Assembly (NCBI RefSeq): GCF_016862555.1 | Contig: NZ_BONE01000007.1 | Span: forward strand, 1-64,000 | Direction of reading: 5' to 3' | From: Asanoa siamensis | GTDB taxonomy: Bacteria; Actinomycetota; Actinomycetes; Mycobacteriales; Micromonosporaceae | Length of the DNA stretch: 64,000 nucleotides | Shown: piece after piece, positions 42,775 through 50,535 of the stretch | How positions within the stretch are numbered: the stretch's first letter is position 1 | Layout: each line of letters begins with the position of its first letter | Program-made: the position numbers and the translations under genes | Notes under the pieces: generated by a model | Seen by the model: only the letters and a program-made list of their open reading frames with translations | Told to the model about the DNA's origin: nothing | Database searches by the model: none

Positions 42775-43353
42775 ATGGCGGGTGCGGAGCGGTGGATGCG
42801 GCGGGCCGCGGAGGCCGGCGACACCGACGCCATGGCCGCGGTGGGGCAGATCTTCCAGGACCGCTGGGAGATGGCCGAGGCCGAGGAGTGGTATCAGCGC
42901 GCCGCCGACGCCGGCCACGTCGGTGCCATGGTCAACCTCGGCGTGCTGCTCACGATGCGCGGTGACCTGGTCGGCGCCGAGCACTGGTACCGCCGCTCCG
43001 CCGAGGCCGCCGACACCGACGCCATGCTCAACCTGGCGGGCCTGCTCGCCGACCGCGAGGACGTCGCCGAGGCACAGCACTGGCTGCACCGCGCCGCGGC
43101 GGCGGGGGAGAGCGACGCCCTCGTCAACCTCGGCGCGCTGGCGCAGCCGGAGGAGGCCCGCCGCTGGTACCAACTGGCCGTCGACGCCGGCAACTCCGAC
43201 GGCATGTTCGCCCTCGGCGCCCTGGCGGAGGAGGACGGCGACCGCCGCACGGCCGAGGAGTGGTACGAACGCGCCGCCGACGCCGGCAACCACCACGCCC
43301 TCGTCAACCTGGGCCGCCTCCGCGCCGAACGGGGCGACTTCGGCCCGTCCTAG
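42775..43353 (+). CDS. Sel1/TPR-repeat protein
   Basis: A 192-aa protein composed almost wholly of Sel1-like helical repeats (units such as AEEWYQRAADAGHVGAMVNLGVLL, AEHWYRRSAEAADTDAMLNLAGLL, ARRWYQLAVDAGNSDGMFALGALA, AEEWYERAADAGNHHALVNLGRLR), about five units. It lacks a signal peptide, so it is probably an intracellular protein-binding scaffold. TAGATT (42745-42750) and GGGAGGG (42760-42766) precede ATG 42775; GTG 42769 is possible. Confidence 0.85.
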   Translation: MAGAERWMRRAAEAGDTDAMAAVGQIFQDRWEMAEAEEWYQRAADAGHVGAMVNLGVLLTMRGDLVGAEHWYRRSAEAADTDAMLNLAGLLADREDVAEAQHWLHRAAAAGESDALVNLGALAQPEEARRWYQLAVDAGNSDGMFALGALAEEDGDRRTAEEWYERAADAGNHHALVNLGRLRAERGDFGPS

Positions 43354-43478
43354 CCGACCGAGACGGCCCGCATTGCGAGGCGAGAATCGCCTCCACGCCG
43401 TCCATGTCACCCGACGGCGTCCGCAAAGGGCTCGGCCGCCTCTAGCGTGTCCGGCCCGCGGAGCCCTACCCTGCGACG

Positions 43479-43808
43479 ATGGCGGACGAGTTCGCGCGGG
43501 CCCTGTTGCTGATGCACCGCCGCGACCCACAGCTGGTCGAGGACGGGTTCCAGCGGCTGCGGGCCATTGCCGGTGACCACGTCGATCGGCTCATCGCCGA
43601 GTTCCGGCAGGAGCCCGACCACGACACGCGGTGCCGGCTGCTCGAGCTGATCGCGGAGGCCCGCTCCGAACGGGCCTTCGACCTGCTGGCGAGCCAGCTG
43701 GAAACCGGCGACGAGGCACTGCGTGACTGCGCGGCCCGGGGCCTCCGGCTCCTCGACACCGACGCCGCCCGCGCGCTGCTGACGAACGCCCCGGCACCCC
43801 GCCCCTGA
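43479..43808 (+). CDS. Small HEAT-repeat-like protein
   Basis: A 109-aa all-helical protein (DPQLVEDGFQRLRAIAGDHVDRLIAEFR ... CRLLELIAEARSERAFDLLASQLETGDEALRDCAARGLRLLDTDAARALL) whose helix pairs read like two or three HEAT repeats. Similar short proteins occur as isolated genes in actinobacteria and may be immunity or binding proteins. TACCCT (43467-43472) lies 6 nt before the ATG (leaderless). It is followed by a perfect 32-bp palindrome. Confidence 0.75.
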   Translation: MADEFARALLLMHRRDPQLVEDGFQRLRAIAGDHVDRLIAEFRQEPDHDTRCRLLELIAEARSERAFDLLASQLETGDEALRDCAARGLRLLDTDAARALLTNAPAPRP

Positions 43809-43884
43809 CTGTCTCCCGGCGGCCGGCATCGGTCAGTAGGTGCGCGCGGCGGTGGTGGACGCGCGCCGCCGACCAGGGACACGA

Positions 43885-43916
43885 AGGCGCCCTGGCCGAG
43901 CTCGGCCAGGGCGCCT
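43885..43916. terminator. Perfect palindromic bidirectional terminator
   Basis: AGGCGCCCTGGCCGAG (43885-43900) and CTCGGCCAGGGCGCCT (43901-43916) are exact reverse complements, a 32-bp palindrome with no spacer, between the convergent HEAT-repeat and lipA genes. Confidence 0.85.
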
Positions 43917-43928
43917 GACGAAAGGGGA

Positions 43929-44861
43929 TCAGGCGGCCGGCGTACGCGCCGCCAGCGCCTGCTGGTAGAGACGGCCGGCCCGGTAGCTGGAGCGGACCAG
44001 CGGCCCGCTCATCACGCCCGCGAAGCCGATCTGCTCCGCCTCCTGGGACAGCTCCATGAACTCCTCCGGCTTGACCCAGCGCTCGACCGGGTGGTGCCGC
44101 GGTGACGGGCGCAGGTACTGCGTGATCGTGATCAGCTCGCAGCCCGCCGCGTGCAGGTCGCGCAGCGCCTGGGAGATCTCCGACCGGTCCTCGCCCATGC
44201 CGAGGATCAGGTTGGACTTCGTGACCAGGCCGAAGGCGCGCGCCTGCGTCAGCACGTCCAGCGAACGCTCGTACCGGAAACCGGGTCGGATCCGCTTGAA
44301 GATCCGGGGGACCGTCTCCAGGTTGTGCGCCAGCACCTCGGGCCGCGACTCGAAGACCTCGCGGAGCAGCTCCGGCGTCCCGTTGAAGTCCGGGATGAGC
44401 AGCTCGACGCCGCAGCCCTCCTGGAGGGCGTGGATCTGGCGGACCGTCTCCGCGTAGAGCCACGCGCCGCCGTCCGGCAGGTCGTCGCGGGCCACGCCGG
44501 TGACCGTCGCGTAGCGCAGGCCCATCGTCGCCACCGACTCCGCGACCCGGCGCGGCTCGTCGGCGTCGAACTCGGCCGGCTTGCCCGTGTCGATCTGGCA
44601 GAAGTCGCAGCGCCGGGTGCACTGGTCACCCCCGATCAGGAAGGTGGCCTCCCGGTCTTCCCAACACTCGTAGATGTTGGGACAGCCAGCCTCCTGGCAC
44701 ACGGTGTGCAAGCCTTCGCGCTGCACCAGACCGTGGAGCGAGGTGAACTCGGGGCCCATCTTGGCCTTCACCTTGATCCACGGCGGCTTGCGCTCGATCG
44801 GCGTCTCGGCGTTCCGCGCCTCGATGCGCAGGAGCCGGCGGCCTTCTGGAGCGATCGTCAC
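43929..44861 (-). CDS. lipA: Lipoyl synthase
   Basis: A 310-aa radical-SAM enzyme inserting two sulfurs into the octanoyl chain on lipoyl domains. The auxiliary cluster ligands are Cys55, Cys60 and Cys66 ([14 protein letters not shown]); the radical-SAM ligands are Cys81, Cys85 and Cys88 (CTRRCDFC). The C-terminal RSSY motif ([11 protein letters not shown]) that binds the sacrificial cluster is intact. GTG 44861 follows TACGCT (44874-44869) by 7 nt, so it is leaderless. It acts after LipB and on the E2 protein encoded at the right edge of the window. Confidence 0.98.
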   Translation of the reverse strand: MTIAPEGRRLLRIEARNAETPIERKPPWIKVKAKMGPEFTSLHGLVQREGLHTVCQEAGCPNIYECWEDREATFLIGGDQCTRRCDFCQIDTGKPAEFDADEPRRVAESVATMGLRYATVTGVARDDLPDGGAWLYAETVRQIHALQEGCGVELLIPDFNGTPELLREVFESRPEVLAHNLETVPRIFKRIRPGFRYERSLDVLTQARAFGLVTKSNLILGMGEDRSEISQALRDLHAAGCELITITQYLRPSPRHHPVERWVKPEEFMELSQEAEQIGFAGVMSGPLVRSSYRAGRLYQQALAARTPAA

Positions 44862-44973
44862 GAATCCGAGCGTATCCCGCTGGGCATCCAACCCACATGC
44901 GGGGCGACACGGTTCACATGCGCAACAGGCCATGTGACCCCTGTCATAGGGCCACATCGGTGGCACCGTCCGG

Positions 44974-45213
44974 TAACCTCACCCGCAACGGCGCAGACGG
45001 AACCAAGTAGCGATCGACCACGCCGGCAGAGAGAGCCACCACGTGCTGTGACGGTGGCCCGGCGCCGGTCGCGAAGACACTCCCGAGCCGGAGCACGACA
45101 AATGAGGCCCGGGCGCCGCCACAGCGCCAGGGCGAAGGTGTGGTGGCACCGCGAGGAACCCGCTCGCCCACACCTCCCGGGGATCGCGTTGCGACCGACG
45201 AGGAGGTCCACTC
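44974..45213 (+). promoter_or_regulatory. T-box leader (Asp) of aspS2 with SD-sequestering switch
   Basis: TAACCT (44974-44979) is a likely -10, placing the RNA 5' end near 44986. Stem I holds AAGTAG (45005-45010), an AGAGAGAG bulge (45028-45035), and a helix CGACC (45015-45019)/GGTCG (45067-45071) next to a specifier loop GAAGACA, where GAC (45076-45078) is an Asp codon. The conserved T-box GGTGGCACCGCG lies at 45143-45154; its TGGC (45144-45147) would pair with a tRNA ending GCCA, as expected for tRNA-Asp (G73). GGTGTG (45137-45142) can pair with CACACC (45169-45174), while overlapping ACCTCC (45172-45177) can instead pair with the GGAGGT Shine-Dalgarno (45202-45207). Confidence 0.82.
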
Positions 45214-46473
45214 ATGCAACGCATCCTGTCCAGCCAGCTGCCCGCCCACGCCGGCAGCACCGTCACCGTCGCCGGCTGGGTCCATCGCCGCCGCGTGCTG
45301 AAGGCGGTCGCCTTCCTGATCCTGCGCGACCGGGCCGGCCTGGTCCAGATCGTCATCACCGACCCTGACCTGCGCGAACAGCTCGAGGAGCTGACCGAGG
45401 AGACGGTCGTCGAGGTCACGGGCCTGGTGACGATCAACAGCGCCGCGCCGCTGGGAGTGGAGATCACCGAGCCGGTGGTACGCCCGTTGAGCGCCGCCGC
45501 CGCGCCGCCCCCCTTCGACCTTTACCGGCCGCTGCTCTCGGCGACCCTGCCCACCCAGCTCGACCACGCGTCGGTGGCGCTGCGGCACGCGACACGACGC
45601 CGCGCCGTCACGGCCGCGGCTGCCGCCGCCGAGGGTTTCCGGCGCACCCTCGACGCCCGCGGCTTCACCGAGATCTTCACGCCGAAGATCGTCGCCTCGG
45701 CCACCGAGGGCGGGGCCAACGTCTTCGGCATCGACTACTTCGGCAGCCGCGCCTTCCTGGCCCAGAGCCCGCAGTTCTACAAGCAGCTCATGGTCGGGGT
45801 CTTCGAGCAGGTCTACGAGGTCGGCCCGGTGTTCCGCGCGGAGCCGCACGACACCGCCCGGCACCTGGCCCAGTACACGTCGCTCGACGTCGAGCTCGGC
45901 TTCATCGAGGACCACCGCGACGTGATGGCGGTGCTGCGCGACGTCGTGGCCGGCATGACCGACGCGGTCTCCGAGCGGCTGCCCGGCGTCAAGATGCCGG
46001 ACGTGCCCGCCGAGATCCCGGCCGTCCACTTCACGACCGCGCTGGAGATCGCCGGCGCGCCGGACGACGAGCCCGACCTGGCTCCCGCGCACGAGCGCGC
46101 GCTGGGCGAGTGGGCGGTCCGCGAGCACGGCTCGGACTTCCTCTTCGTGACCGGCTACCCGATGCGGAAGCGGCCGTTCTACACGCACCCCGAGCCGGGC
46201 CGACCGACCCACTCGAACTCGTTCGACCTGCTCTTCCGCGGCCTGGAGATGGTCACCGGTGGGCAGCGGCTGCACGAGCACGCCGACTACGTCGCCGCGC
46301 TGAACGGCGACCTGACCGGCGTCGAGACCTACGTCGAGGCGTTCCGGCACGGGATGCCGCCGCACGGCGGTTTCGCCATCGGCCTCGAGCGCTTCGTGGC
46401 CCGCCTGCTCGGCGCGACCAACGTCCGCGAGGTCGCGGTCTTCCCCCGCGACCTGCACCGCCTGACGCCGTAA
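45214..46473 (+). CDS. aspS: Archaeal-type aspartate--tRNA ligase
   Basis: A 419-aa class II synthetase: N-terminal OB-fold anticodon-binding domain (TVTVAGWVHRRRVLKAVAFLILRDRAGLVQIVI) and catalytic domain with motif 2 (YEVGPVFRAEPHDTARHLAQYTSLDVELGF) and motif 3 (GGFAIGLERFVARLLG). It lacks the roughly 100-residue insertion of bacterial AspRS, so it belongs to the short archaeal/eukaryal AspS2 type, often non-discriminating. A housekeeping bacterial-type AspRS probably exists elsewhere in the genome. Expression is apparently controlled by the T-box leader. GGAGGT precedes ATG 45214. It is inserted between lipA and lipB. Confidence 0.92.
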   Translation: MQRILSSQLPAHAGSTVTVAGWVHRRRVLKAVAFLILRDRAGLVQIVITDPDLREQLEELTEETVVEVTGLVTINSAAPLGVEITEPVVRPLSAAAAPPPFDLYRPLLSATLPTQLDHASVALRHATRRRAVTAAAAAAEGFRRTLDARGFTEIFTPKIVASATEGGANVFGIDYFGSRAFLAQSPQFYKQLMVGVFEQVYEVGPVFRAEPHDTARHLAQYTSLDVELGFIEDHRDVMAVLRDVVAGMTDAVSERLPGVKMPDVPAEIPAVHFTTALEIAGAPDDEPDLAPAHERALGEWAVREHGSDFLFVTGYPMRKRPFYTHPEPGRPTHSNSFDLLFRGLEMVTGGQRLHEHADYVAALNGDLTGVETYVEAFRHGMPPHGGFAIGLERFVARLLGATNVREVAVFPRDLHRLTP

Positions 46474-46483
46474 CGCACGGAAC

Positions 46484-46506
46484 GGGGGCCCCGACCAGGG
46501 GCCCCC
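46484..46506. terminator. Bidirectional terminator between aspS and lipB
   Basis: GGGGGCCCC (46484-46492) and GGGGCCCCC (46498-46506) form a 9-bp all-GC stem with a 5-nt loop between convergent 3' ends. Confidence 0.8.
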
Positions 46507-46512
46507 GGGAAC

Positions 46513-47151
46513 TCAGCCCAGCAGGGTGGGCAGGCGGCGCTCCACGATCGGGAGCACGTCGTCGACGGTCACCTGGCGGCCCAGCTCGGCCGTCAGCGAC
46601 GTGGTCGTCGCGTCGCGGATGCCGCAGGCCACGATGTGGTCGTAGGCGGCCAGGTCGCAGTCGGCGTTGATCGAGAAGCCGTGCTGGGTGACGCCGCGAG
46701 AGACCCGGATGCCGATCGCGGCGACCTTGCGGGCCGGCCCGCGGTCGTCCTCGGGCACCCAGACGCCGCTGCGGCCCTCGATGCGGTCGGTGTGCAGGCC
46801 CAGCTCGGCGCAGGTGTCGATGAGCATCTGCTCGGTGCGCCGCACGTAGGCGACCACGTCGATCGGCGCGGGCAGGCGCAGGATCGGGTAGCCGACGAGC
46901 TGGCCCGGGCCATGCCAGGTGATCTTGCCGCCACGGTCGACGTCGATCACGGGGCTGCCGTCGGTCGGCCGGTCCCAGGGCTCGGTCCGCTTGCCGGCGG
47001 TGTACACGTACGGGTGCTCCAGGAGCAGCACGGTGTCGGGAGTGACGCCGTTGGCCACCTCGTCGTGGAGGCGGCGCTGCTCGTCCCAGGCCGCCAGGTA
47101 GTCGATCGTGCCGAGGCGGCGGGTCAGGAGCTCGGGAAGCACGCTGGTCAC
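46513..47151 (-). CDS. lipB: Lipoyl(octanoyl) transferase
   Basis: A 212-aa enzyme moving octanoate from acyl-carrier protein to lipoyl domains. The catalytic Lys142 (RKVAAIGIR) and Cys176 (VACGIRD) are present, as are the [18 protein letters not shown] and [15 protein letters not shown] segments. GTG 47151 lies 6 nt after TACAGT (47163-47158), giving a leaderless start. It provides the substrate for LipA; in mycobacteria lipB and lipA are adjacent, whereas here aspS is between them. Confidence 0.97.
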   Translation of the reverse strand: MTSVLPELLTRRLGTIDYLAAWDEQRRLHDEVANGVTPDTVLLLEHPYVYTAGKRTEPWDRPTDGSPVIDVDRGGKITWHGPGQLVGYPILRLPAPIDVVAYVRRTEQMLIDTCAELGLHTDRIEGRSGVWVPEDDRGPARKVAAIGIRVSRGVTQHGFSINADCDLAAYDHIVACGIRDATTTSLTAELGRQVTVDDVLPIVERRLPTLLG

Positions 47152-47208
47152 AGTCGAACTGTAACCCTCAGCGGCGGGCCAGGCTCCCGGACATGACCCG
47201 CGTCATGG

Positions 47209-49002
47209 TCACCCCTTGACCCGCCACACCCAGACGTCGTCGACCCGTTCGCCCTCCCCGAGCAGTTGGCGGGTCGCCGTGAGCAGCGCGTCGTGCTGGA
47301 CCGGCCACTTGGCGCCGTGGATCCGGTCGGCCAGCACCACCGCGTCCACCTGCCAGTACGCCAGGTCCGCGCGGGCCTGGGCCTGCTCCGCCGGCCCGAT
47401 CGGCGGGACCACCCCGCTGCGGGCCACCTCGTAGAGCATCCCGTCCGTGTAGCGCGGCACCGGCCCGATCCGGCCCCGCCCGTCCGGCCCGCCGGGGCCC
47501 AGGTAGAAGCCGGACACCAGGTGGAACTCGCCCTGGCCGTGCGTCCACGCGTACGCCTGCCAGCGTTGCCCGTCCGGGACGGTGTCGAGCGTGAACGGCA
47601 CCGTGGCCATGACCCCGCCGGGCGGCACGACCGAGGTCCAGGCGCCGGACGTCACGAACGTCGGGATCGGCTCGCGCGCCACCGTCAGCAGGGTGACCGG
47701 CAGGATCGGCACGAGGGCGACCGCGAAGGCGACAGGCCAGACCCGCCCGCGCGGCCGGGCGTCGACCAGCAGCGCCAGCAGCAGGCCCACGATCGGGGTG
47801 ACCACCAGGGCCAGCCGCTGGGGCAGGGCCGCGTTGAACACGGGCAGCGGGTTCAGCAGCGCGTACGGCAGCGGCACGTCGGTGTAGTTCTTGAAGATCT
47901 TCACCGCCGGCCCCCAGGACAGCACCGTGAAGACCAGCGCGGTCACCCCGAGGGCGCGCAGCGTGGCCCGCCGGCCCGGCGCGGCGCTCCGCCACAGGTA
48001 CCAGAACGCGGCGATCGTGAGCAGCACCAGCGGCAGGCCGAAGAACGAGTTCTCCTCGGTCTCGTTGGGCGCGAGCCGCGTGTCGAGCCCGGCCAGACCG
48101 GCCAGCGAGCGTTGCGGGAACGCGAAGTACCCGGCCACGTCCTCGCTGTGCACGCGCGCGTCGAAGCCGGTGCCGTGGAAGCGTTGCGGGCCGAGGAAAT
48201 GCATCCAGATGGGGTACGCGAGCAGCGCGAACGCGACGACCGCGGTGACGCCCAGGCCGCGCAGCACGCCGGGCAGCGCCGCCCGTGCCTCGGCCCGGGT
48301 CGCCCGCGAGAGCGACCAGGTGCCCAGGAAGACCAGGCAGGCCAGCGCGATGAAGAACAGGCCCTCGGCGGCGATCGAGAAGGCGATGGCGACCAGCACG
48401 CCGAGCAGCACGCCGTCGCGGAGCCAGCGGCCCTCGCGCAGGCGGAGCACCCGCCAGACCACGATCGGCACGAGCCAGCCCGCGGTCCAGTTCAGGTGGG
48501 CGTTGGCGTGCGAGACCATGCTCGGCGCGAACGCGATGAACAGCGCCCCGATCGCCGCCGCCAGGCGCGCGCTGACCAGGTGCCGGGAGAGCAGCCAGTA
48601 CCAGGCGTACGCGGTGGCGACCAGGTTGAGCGTCAGGATCACCAGGAACGTGACCGGGGCGCCCAGCAGGAAGGTCAGCGGCGCGAACAGCACGGCGTAC
48701 ACCGTGATCGAGGTGTTGACGGCGAGATTGGTACCGTCGGGGAACCCGATCAGGTGGGTGAAGAACGGGTTCTCCCCGTGCGTGATCGCCCGGGCGCCGT
48801 AGGAGAGCAACCACTCGAACAGGGCCTGGTCGCTGGAGTTGACCTTGATGGCCCGCCCGTTCGGGTCGATCCAGAGCCCGCTGGTCACCCAGACCGCGAG
48901 CACCAGGGCGATGCCGGTGACCAGCAGGTCTGCCCGCCGGCGCGAGGTGCGGGCGGGCACCGCCGGTGCGACGTCTGGGGGAGCGGGGGACGCGATCGAC
49001 AC
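47209..49002 (-). CDS. Polytopic membrane glycosyltransferase-like protein
   Basis: A 597-aa protein with about 11-12 membrane helices and a C-terminal extracytoplasmic domain (about residues 430-597: PTFVTSGAWTSVVPPGGVMATVPF ... DAVVLADRI). An early acidic loop (NSSDQALFEWLLSYG) and the overall topology resemble GT-C polyprenyl-phosphate-dependent glycosyltransferases or the YfhO/GT39-like group. The sugar donor and acceptor cannot be assigned. TAGCCT (49014-49009) lies 6 nt before GTG 49002 (leaderless). Confidence 0.78.
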   Translation of the reverse strand: MSIASPAPPDVAPAVPARTSRRRADLLVTGIALVLAVWVTSGLWIDPNGRAIKVNSSDQALFEWLLSYGARAITHGENPFFTHLIGFPDGTNLAVNTSITVYAVLFAPLTFLLGAPVTFLVILTLNLVATAYAWYWLLSRHLVSARLAAAIGALFIAFAPSMVSHANAHLNWTAGWLVPIVVWRVLRLREGRWLRDGVLLGVLVAIAFSIAAEGLFFIALACLVFLGTWSLSRATRAEARAALPGVLRGLGVTAVVAFALLAYPIWMHFLGPQRFHGTGFDARVHSEDVAGYFAFPQRSLAGLAGLDTRLAPNETEENSFFGLPLVLLTIAAFWYLWRSAAPGRRATLRALGVTALVFTVLSWGPAVKIFKNYTDVPLPYALLNPLPVFNAALPQRLALVVTPIVGLLLALLVDARPRGRVWPVAFAVALVPILPVTLLTVAREPIPTFVTSGAWTSVVPPGGVMATVPFTLDTVPDGQRWQAYAWTHGQGEFHLVSGFYLGPGGPDGRGRIGPVPRYTDGMLYEVARSGVVPPIGPAEQAQARADLAYWQVDAVVLADRIHGAKWPVQHDALLTATRQLLGEGERVDDVWVWRVKG

Positions 49003-49061
49003 GGGCGGAGGCTACCAATCGGGACGACACGCCCAGGAAGCGCCCGTGGTTGTGATCTTAT

Positions 49062-49076
49062 TGAAAATGACATCCA
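49062..49076 (+). promoter_or_regulatory. Zur-like box upstream of CooC-like ATPase
   Basis: TGAAAATGACATCCA agrees at 12 of 15 positions with the actinobacterial Zur operator TGAAAATGATTTTCA. It lies in an unusually AT-rich stretch (49051-49080) just before the start codon. Site identity is by eye only. Confidence 0.35.
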
Positions 49077-49084
49077 ATACCAGC

Positions 49085-50041
49085 ATGAAAATCGCCTTCG
49101 TCGGAAAGGGCGGCAGCGGCAAGACGACACTGGCCGCCCTGCTCGCCCGCCACCTGGCCGCCGCGCCGGACCAGCCGCCGCTGCTCGCCGTCGACGCGGA
49201 CATCAACCAGCACCTGGCTGCCGCGCTCGGTGCGGTGCAGGACGCGGCGCTGCCGGCGCTGGGCGACCACCTGGCGGAGATCAAGGAGTACCTGCGCGGC
49301 GACAACCCCCGGATCTCGTCGGCCGCCGCGATGGTCAAGACCACGCCGCCGGGTCGCGGCTCGCGGCTGCTCACGATCGCCGGGACCAATCCGGTGTACG
49401 ACGCGACGGTGCGCGAGGTCGACGGCGTGCGGCTGGCGGTGACCGGGCCGTTCGCGGAGCGGGACCTGGGCGTCGCCTGCTACCACAGCAAGGTCGGCGC
49501 CGTGGAGCTCCTGCTCAACCACCTGGTCGACGGCCCGGGGGAGTACGCGGTCGTGGATATGACCGCCGGCGCCGACTCGTTCGCGTCGGGGCTGTTCACC
49601 CGCTTCGACGCGACGTTCCTGGTCTGCGAGCCGACCGTGCGCAGCGTCGGCGTCTACAAGCAGTACCTCGGCTACGCCGCGGACCACGGCGTACGCGTGC
49701 ACGTGGTGGGCAACAAGGTGGCCGACGAGTCGGACGTGGAGTTCCTCCGCACGCACGTCGGCCCTGACCTGCTGACCTGGTTCAGCCGGTCCGACTGGGT
49801 GCGGGCCGCCGAGCGCGGCCAGACGCTCTCGTTGGACGCCCTCGAACCGGCCAACCACGCCGCCCTGCGGCGGATCCGCGCGGCGGCCGACGCGGCGGAG
49901 AAGGACTGGCCCCGGTACGCCCGGCAGGCCGCCGAGTTCCATCGGCGCAACGCCGCCGCCTGGGCCAACGACCGCACCGGCGAGGACCTCGCCGACCAGA
50001 TCGACCCGGACTTCGTCCTGGGTGACCAGCTCGTCCACTGA
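49085..50041 (+). CDS. CooC/ParA-like P-loop ATPase
   Basis: A 318-aa SIMIBI-class ATPase. The deviant Walker A is GKGGSGKTT in MKIAFVGKGGSGKTTL; AVDADINQHL is Walker A' and VVDMTAGADS Walker B. It resembles CooC-type nickel-insertion and related metallochaperone ATPases and the SCO5388-type protein of Streptomyces. ATG 49085 starts exactly at the fold; ATG 49067 lies within the Zur-like box and is less likely. It is followed 9 nt later by the SCO5389-type gene, with which it forms a two-gene operon. Confidence 0.85.
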   Translation: MKIAFVGKGGSGKTTLAALLARHLAAAPDQPPLLAVDADINQHLAAALGAVQDAALPALGDHLAEIKEYLRGDNPRISSAAAMVKTTPPGRGSRLLTIAGTNPVYDATVREVDGVRLAVTGPFAERDLGVACYHSKVGAVELLLNHLVDGPGEYAVVDMTAGADSFASGLFTRFDATFLVCEPTVRSVGVYKQYLGYAADHGVRVHVVGNKVADESDVEFLRTHVGPDLLTWFSRSDWVRAAERGQTLSLDALEPANHAALRRIRAAADAAEKDWPRYARQAAEFHRRNAAAWANDRTGEDLADQIDPDFVLGDQLVH

Positions 50042-50050
50042 GGAGAGACC

Positions 50051-50434
50051 ATGTCCCTTGCCGTTCACGCCGACCTGCTCGCCCGCGCGCAGGAGGGCGT
50101 GGTCGACGACGCCGAGTTCGTCGACTGCGTGCGCGTCTCGCTCCCGTACGCCTGGGAGGTCGTCTCCGACGTCGCCGCCCGGGCCGGTGCCGATGTCGCC
50201 GAGCATGCCGTGCCGCCGCCGAGCGAGGCCGAGCGCGGGCAGTTGCTGCGCGCGCTGGCCAGCGACTCGATCCGCGGCGGGCTGGAGCGCCACTTCGGGG
50301 TGAAGCTGGCGTTCCAGAACTGCCACCGGGTCGCCGCGTTCGCGCCGGCCGCGGTCGACAGCGCCCGCTACCGGGAGTTCGTCTCGCCGCTCGCGCAGAT
50401 CCGCAACCAGACCCCCGAGCTCCGGGACTGTTAG
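50051..50434 (+). CDS. SCO5389-like conserved protein
   Basis: A 127-aa soluble protein (LARAQEGVVDDAEFVDCVRVSLPYAWEVVSDVAARAG ... LLRALASDSIRGGLERHFGVKLAFQNCHRVAAFAP) of the uncharacterised SCO5389-type actinobacterial family, regularly encoded next to the CooC-like ATPase. Cys22 and Cys near FQNC could bind metal. GAGGAGAG precedes the ATG. Function unknown; probably works with the ATPase. Confidence 0.82.
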   Translation: MSLAVHADLLARAQEGVVDDAEFVDCVRVSLPYAWEVVSDVAARAGADVAEHAVPPPSEAERGQLLRALASDSIRGGLERHFGVKLAFQNCHRVAAFAPAAVDSARYREFVSPLAQIRNQTPELRDC

Positions 50435-50535
50435 CTACGCCACATCCAGGGTCGGCGATATGTGTGATCGTCGACCATGTCAGATCGATGGTCGCGAATC
50501 GTAGCCTCACGGGAACCGTCCCCGAGGAGGTCGTC

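Noticed and set aside
43885-43916. Perfect 32-bp palindrome considered as a transposon end or attachment site
   Set aside because: It sits exactly between two convergent 3' ends with no duplicated target or recombinase nearby; a bidirectional terminator explains it.
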